From Leptobrachium leishanense (taxonomy: Eukaryota; Chordata; Amphibia; Anura; Megophryidae), in contig CM019066.1 of NCBI GenBank assembly GCA_009667805.1, positions 118,683,690 to 118,747,689 on the forward strand: a DNA stretch of 64,000 nucleotides. Reading direction: 5' to 3'. Both the position numbers and the translations under genes were made by a program. How positions within the stretch are numbered: position 1 is the stretch's first letter; the number at the start of each line of letters is the position of its first letter. This document shows, one piece after another, positions 59,901 to 64,000 of this stretch. The notes beneath the pieces are model-generated. The model did no database searches. It saw only the letters and a list, made by a program, of their open reading frames with translations, and had not been told where the DNA came from.

Positions 59901-60886
59901 AAAGAGTCAGGTACTAGGTAGTGCTAGTCTTGAAAGTTTAAGGACTCTGTTCCAAGAGAGACATCATGATTAATGATTGGTTGATTAACATACCCACTCT
60001 TTAATCATAGCGGCTCCTATACTATTCTTGATGAGCTGCAAACATTTCTGTTATAACTCCGTACTATAAATTATTACTTCCTATTTTTTGTACGGGGAGG
60101 ATTAATTTTCCGGGCAGCCAGAGAATACTGAGTGATTACAAAATAATGTCTCAAGCTGCTATTAAACAAATACTGTCTCTAAGACTCTATTAACTCTAAA
60201 TAAACATGGTTAGCAAAAATTCATGCTCATCCATTAAAAACCTCTACTGAAAGTCGCTCACCCGGGCAGAGCTGACGGATCTGCTGGTGGCGCTGATTGT
60301 GTCTGAAGGAGGTCGACTATCCCCTCACATCTGCGAAAAGGATGACGCCAGGTCCCCTCCTGCCATCCCTTGCTCTGGTGCCGCCTGTGGCCTTAGCCTG
60401 TGAAGCTGTGAACCAATGTGGTAGTGCAGGTGCAGGCTTACTCGACTTGTCAGCCTTATCTCGTGCCAACTGGCCTCGTCTGCTCTGCCTCACCCTGCCT
60501 GCCCCACGACTGTCGCCGTTCTGGGACACTGGCTGAGATCAGCTCTTTATTTTCCCTGTTCTACCTTTTTGACGACGACCCGCTGTTACTGCTTTTTTCT
60601 GTTGCCTATCTGCCTTTTTCGGTAGATTCAGCTGACTCTTGTGGATGATGCCCGGCTGGGGACACTTTTACGTATATCAGAGACACTTTTTGCTGTCCTT
60701 TTTTGAGCTCTATGTTCTCTCGCTGTTGTGATTTATGCCATTTTGTTTTTGTTATTTCACTTTTCGTGTGTCTGTACAATGCTGACTTTTATTGGCCCTG
60801 CGCGGCCTTTGCTCACCACTTGCTATCTATGCTGTCTGTGTTAAAATTCTAAAATAAAGAATTTAAAAATAAACTCTGGGCCCTAT
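59901..60886. other. Intergenic stretch with a GC-richer block
   Basis: The block 60240-60850 is clearly less AT-rich than its surroundings (CACCCGGGCAGAGCTGACGG, GCCCTGCGCGGCC) and ends near AAAATAAAGAATTTAAAAATAAA, suggesting a retroposed or LINE-derived piece. The frames in it (up to 79 codons) have no recognisable domain. Confidence 0.35.
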
Positions 60887-61014
60887 TCCAACCCTAGTGA
60901 AAACTTAACCAGTTCTGTTGTAAACTTCCTAGAACCAATGTGATCAATGAAGTTAAGTTTGCACCAGATCTGGTTAAATTTACAAAATTTACAGCAGGGA
61001 AGGAATAGGCCCCT
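60887..61014. mobile_element. 128-bp MITE with GGGCCCTATTCC ends
   Basis: The left end GGGCCCTATTCC and right end GGAATAGGCCCC are inverted repeats. It is non-coding; the inside has the weak inverted words GTTAAG and CTTAAC. Confidence 0.55.
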
Positions 61015-61179
61015 CTGTTTTTGTTTATCATGGATATATGAGATCTAAGTAGCAGATTTTTTTTTGATTTTTACATGAACTGGGGCTTAGTATTGTCAGT
61101 TTACAGACTATGACCATGACAATGTACCAACAATGCATGACAGTGATGTGAATAGAGCCTGAAACTGGTTTTATATATT

Positions 61180-61300
61180 TTTTTTTATGGAACCTACACA
61201 AATTATATATTGTTTTTTCAGCAGATAAAGCAGATTCCGAATGTTTAGTATTTGTAGCTGTCATGTCCCGTCAGAAAGCTACATCGAAAAAGTAAAAAAA
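61180..61300 (+). repeat. CCCCTTCACTGCTGA-family fragment
   Basis: ATGGAACCTACACAAATTAT, CAGATAAAGCAGATTC and GTCATGTCCCGTCAGAA follow the order seen in the middle of the 52.2-kb and 56.2-kb copies. Confidence 0.5.
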
Positions 61301-61737
61301 TGGGTAACTGAATCTTATCTTTCTATAGGTTTGAATTTCCCTTTTGGGAAATGCTGATGTTTATGTTCATTATGGCGATGATAACCTATGGGTGATTGGT
61401 GAATAGCCCCGTAGTAAACTTATGCAAAAGACTATCCCTGTATAATGGTTGGTTGCTATGGTGGTGACATTATAAAATATGATTAGAGCTTGATATATGA
61501 TTTGAAAGTAAGGAAAAGGCAATATTATTTAATGTATGAGCTAAACACATTGTTAATCTGAACATTAATTAAAGGTCAGTGCTGTAAATGGCCAGATTAA
61601 TGACCTATTATTTCCCCCCTATTTAATCATATTTAAGTCTTTCTTTATGATATATAATACAATGCATTAGTATCCTGCAACTGTTTTCCAGGATCTGTGA
61701 TCATCATTCCTTATTATCCACAAACTCCATTGCATAT

Positions 61738-61806
61738 TGTAGTGATAGCTCAATGGTTAAAGCACCAGCTGCGGTATTTCAGGGTCATAACACAAATTCC
61801 TGGCAT
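61738..61806 (+). mobile_element. tRNA-derived SINE head or tRNA pseudogene
   Basis: TAGCTCAATGGTTAAAGCAC is a good tRNA A-box and D-arm match. A degraded B box (GTCATAACACAAATTCC) lies about 35 bases on. No CORE or tail was recognised. Confidence 0.4.
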
Positions 61807-62303
61807 ATTACGCACTGCCTTTCATTTTTATGAGAAGGGTAGAATGAATGCCAATGAGTTATGCCCCAGGACATACATGATAATTTGCAAAAGCTAAATG
61901 CATAATTTTGGTTACATATTTTGATATTATCATTATATTTCATGGAATAATTGACCCAACAGAAGAAAAGGTTAGATAACTACAGTTTCTCATTTTTATG
62001 ACATGATTAGGAAAACTAAAGTAGCATTCATGGCATCAGATGAAGACGTACATTTGCAAAAAAAGCAAAATTAAGATAATGTGGTAGATGTATGAAAGCA
62101 AGTGTGATTTGGGTGCTATATTTGCAGAATCAGATTGGTTAAAGCACTATTTTGAGCCCTGCTTCTATTATACTGAACAAGCAATTAAGTCAATGGGCAT
62201 TCTGTCCTTCACAGAAATAAAATCAAACAGAACAGTTTTCCAGACAATAAGAAACCTCATGGAAAAAAGTGTTTATGCTTCTCGTTTCACAGAAATAAAC
62301 ACT

Positions 62304-62824
62304 GGGGGCCCTATTACATACTTAACGGTAACATTAGCTCTCAGCTGCGTGAGTGTTACCGTTAGGTTAAGTGGCCCTAGCGCGGGTGAAACAATATTAA
62401 ATTCCGAACGCTAACAGGTTAAAAAAACTTGCGGTTTTGCGCGAGTTTATGCTTGGGGAGTGCAAAGGGTTAATTAGCGTTAGGTTTACAAAGTCCTAAT
62501 GCTAATTACACCACGCTGTGGTTAACTAAAAAGTTAATCACAGCTAGATTCTGGTGCTAACTGATAACGCTTCTGCAGAATCAGTTATTGTCAGCTTCAA
62601 GTTCCCCCAAAAAATCAGATCTCATCCCACAACGCAAGCAGCAGCACAATCTGCCTCTTCTGGCCGTTGGGAACAGAGTGAGACTGGGGGGGGAAAAGTC
62701 CCCAGTCTCCCTCCATGAATCACTCCACCGACCTGCAGGATCTCGTGAGAGGAGAAAACCTGCAGGCGCAGGTTTTCCTCCTTACCCTCCGCGTTTTAGT
62801 GGGCAGTATGTAACGCTGCCCTGG
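62304..62824. mobile_element. Candidate GGGCCCTATT-type inverted-repeat element
   Basis: The left end GGGCCCTATTACATACTTAA resembles the inverted right end GGGCAGCGTTACATACTGCC. Just inside the left end CTTAACGGTAACA pairs with TGTTACCGTTAGG-like sequence to form a hairpin (62322-62373). It is non-coding. Confidence 0.4.
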
Positions 62825-62995
62825 AATGGGTAAGTGAAGAATTTTCACCTAATGATGAACTGTTTTCAGATTTGCTTAGAAAACAGACTTTGTAATATTT
62901 GGTCAATTACTTTACTCCACATTGTATTGACATTTATACATTAAAAAAACCTGGATAACTAAGGAGGAAACCATAGAATTTATTATATATATTTA

Positions 62996-63115
62996 TAATA
63001 TAGATTTCATCAGGAAAGCTCCAGATGGTAGCTGAAACGTTGACTTGATCACTTTTTATTATTGAATGAATAAATCTTGTTGTTTTCTTACGAGATCCAG
63101 GAGTGCTGGCTTCCT
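62996..63115 (+). repeat. Penelope-like/retrozyme-like 3' module A
   Basis: CATCAGGAAAGCTCC, then AGCTGAAACGTTGACTTGAT, GAATAAATC and AGGAGTGCTGGC follow the same order as the arms of the 63232-63488 palindrome. Assignment to Penelope-like elements is inferred from the GAAACG...AATAAA layout. Confidence 0.45.
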
Positions 63116-63231
63116 ATTGTTCGTTGCAATTTGTGCGAGCAGAGCACCGGGCCTTTAAATATTGATGCAAGACCATGAGTACAGGAGTTTTGGTGAGCGA
63201 TATATATATATATATATATATACAATATATG

Positions 63232-63488
63232 CGATGGCTTCAGTTAATATCAATTTAGCAAGAACGCCAGCACTCCAGGGATTTTTCAAAGATAATTCCA
63301 TTTATTAGTCCATAGACATCAACGTTTCAGTTCACCAAGGACCCTTCATCAGGACAGACAGTCTGTCCTGATGAAGGCTCCTTGGTGAGCTGAAACGTTG
63401 ATGTCTATGGACTAATAAATGGAATTATCTTTGAAAAATCCCTGGAGTGCTGGCGTTCTTGCTAAATTGATATTAACTGAAGCCATCG
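63232..63488. repeat. 257-bp near-perfect palindrome of a Penelope-like/retrozyme-like module
   Basis: Two 128-bp arms are inverted around base 63360 with no gaps. Two mismatched positions are seen (around CAGYTCACCAAGGASCCTTC). Each arm contains CTGATGAAGG, CTTGGTGARCTGAAACG, TGATGTCTATGG, AATAAATGG and GGAGTGCTGGCGTTC. An (AT)n run lies just to the left at 63200-63222. Confidence 0.9.
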
Positions 63489-63582
63489 TAGAAGCACCGG
63501 GTGAGGCTAAATCTTTGTGGTGAACCGTGAGTGCAGAACTTTCGTGTTTATTTTTATATATATATATATATATATATTGATA

Positions 63583-63670
63583 AAGGCTCGTTTTGAAACG
63601 AAACGTCGGATTATGTAAATGTTATCATTTCTAATAAAGTTTGTTATTTTTAATAGTAGCCCCAGAGTGC
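63583..63670 (+). repeat. Penelope-like/retrozyme-like 3' module B
   Basis: TTGATAAAGGCTCG, GAAACGAAACGTCGG, TAATAAAGTTTG and CCAGAGTGCGCC repeat the module layout with different spacer sequence. It sits between two (AT)n runs (63556-63578 and 63689-63702). Confidence 0.45.
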
Positions 63671-63702
63671 GCCTCTCTTTGTTTATTTATATATATATAT
63701 AT

Positions 63703-64000
63703 AGATACCAAATAATCCCTAATAAATATATATATATAATTGTGTGTATTATTCACATAGGTATTATTTCTTTTATCTAGCTTAGCTCTGCAGCATATTG
63801 TCTGCTAAGCCAACACAACAACTAGAAAGTTTTAAAAAAAACTTCACTTGTATAATGAAGGAATCCTAGCTGACTAAAATTTGTGCATTCCCTGTGTCAA
63901 CAAAATTAAAAAAAAATAGATTTTTTTTATAATCACGTTGCCCGTTTAAATGATTACTAATCTGTTTGATCCAGTGCCTAAGAGAATTACATAAATATCT
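63703..64000. other. AT-rich end of window
   Basis: It contains a further (AT)n stretch; no gene or classified repeat. Confidence 0.5.

Noticed and set aside
60240..60850. GC-richer block as a possible host exon or CpG island
   Set aside because: Frames are short, there is no clear splice-site pair, and the A-rich 3' end suggests a retroposed sequence.
61738..61806. Functional tRNA gene
   Set aside because: The A box is good but the B box and acceptor pairing are degraded; a SINE head or pseudogene is more likely.

Overview
The window looks like vertebrate, most probably anuran amphibian, chromosomal DNA. It is AT-rich and intron/intergenic in character, and densely packed with transposable elements typical of frogs (L2 and CR1 LINEs, tRNA-derived CORE-type SINEs, Tc1, PIF/Harbinger-like and hAT-like elements). 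It holds one convincing host gene. That gene is SLITRK3, with its whole 884-codon coding sequence on the minus strand at 27755-30409. It encodes a neuronal synaptic adhesion receptor with two leucine-rich-repeat domains, one membrane span and a Trk-like C-terminal tail. A splice acceptor lies just upstream of the ATG, and a good splice donor at about 31947 suggests a separate non-coding first exon around 31948-32340. There are no other recognisable host genes, tRNA or rRNA genes. The assignment to frog rests on repeat content and SLITRK3 similarity recalled from knowledge, not on a search.

Layout. 1-1890 is the 3' part of an L2-clade LINE with a reverse-transcriptase frame still open for 563 codons. 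1.9-20 kb is an AT-rich desert carrying a hAT MITE with perfect 8-bp target duplications (3565-3747), a Harbinger-like element with an L2 copy nested in it (7196-8670), several copies of a CORE-SINE, a nest of MITEs inside a larger inverted-repeat element (11732-13093), a hAT-like element containing a minisatellite (16352-17075) and another inverted-repeat element (18182-19147). 20-27 kb has two L2 tails and a 1.1-kb GATA-type array (24.77-25.88 kb). 27-32.4 kb is SLITRK3. 34.6-35.5 kb is a second tetranucleotide array, TATC on the plus strand, inverted relative to the first.

38-46.9 kb is dominated by two CR1 LINE copies on the minus strand. The longer one is interrupted by a SINE and by an 0.88-kb inverted-repeat element, and a hAT transposase relic follows. 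46.9-57 kb alternates copies of an unclassified interspersed family (marker CCCCTTCACTGCTGA) with a cluster of Harbinger-like MITEs (51.5-55.6 kb). 56657-58577 is a nearly complete but inactivated Tc1 transposon of the IR/DR type, with another MITE inserted in one terminal repeat. 59-64 kb has further MITEs. It ends with Penelope-like or retrozyme-like modules with hammerhead-ribozyme-like core motifs, two of which form an almost perfect 257-bp palindrome.

No operon-like co-operation exists here. The biological story is one conserved neuronal gene inside a repeat-rich desert whose history can be read from nested insertions. The observations most worth following up are the 63.2-63.5 kb palindrome with ribozyme-like motifs, the unclassified CCCCTTCACTGCTGA family, and the inverted tetranucleotide arrays flanking SLITRK3.
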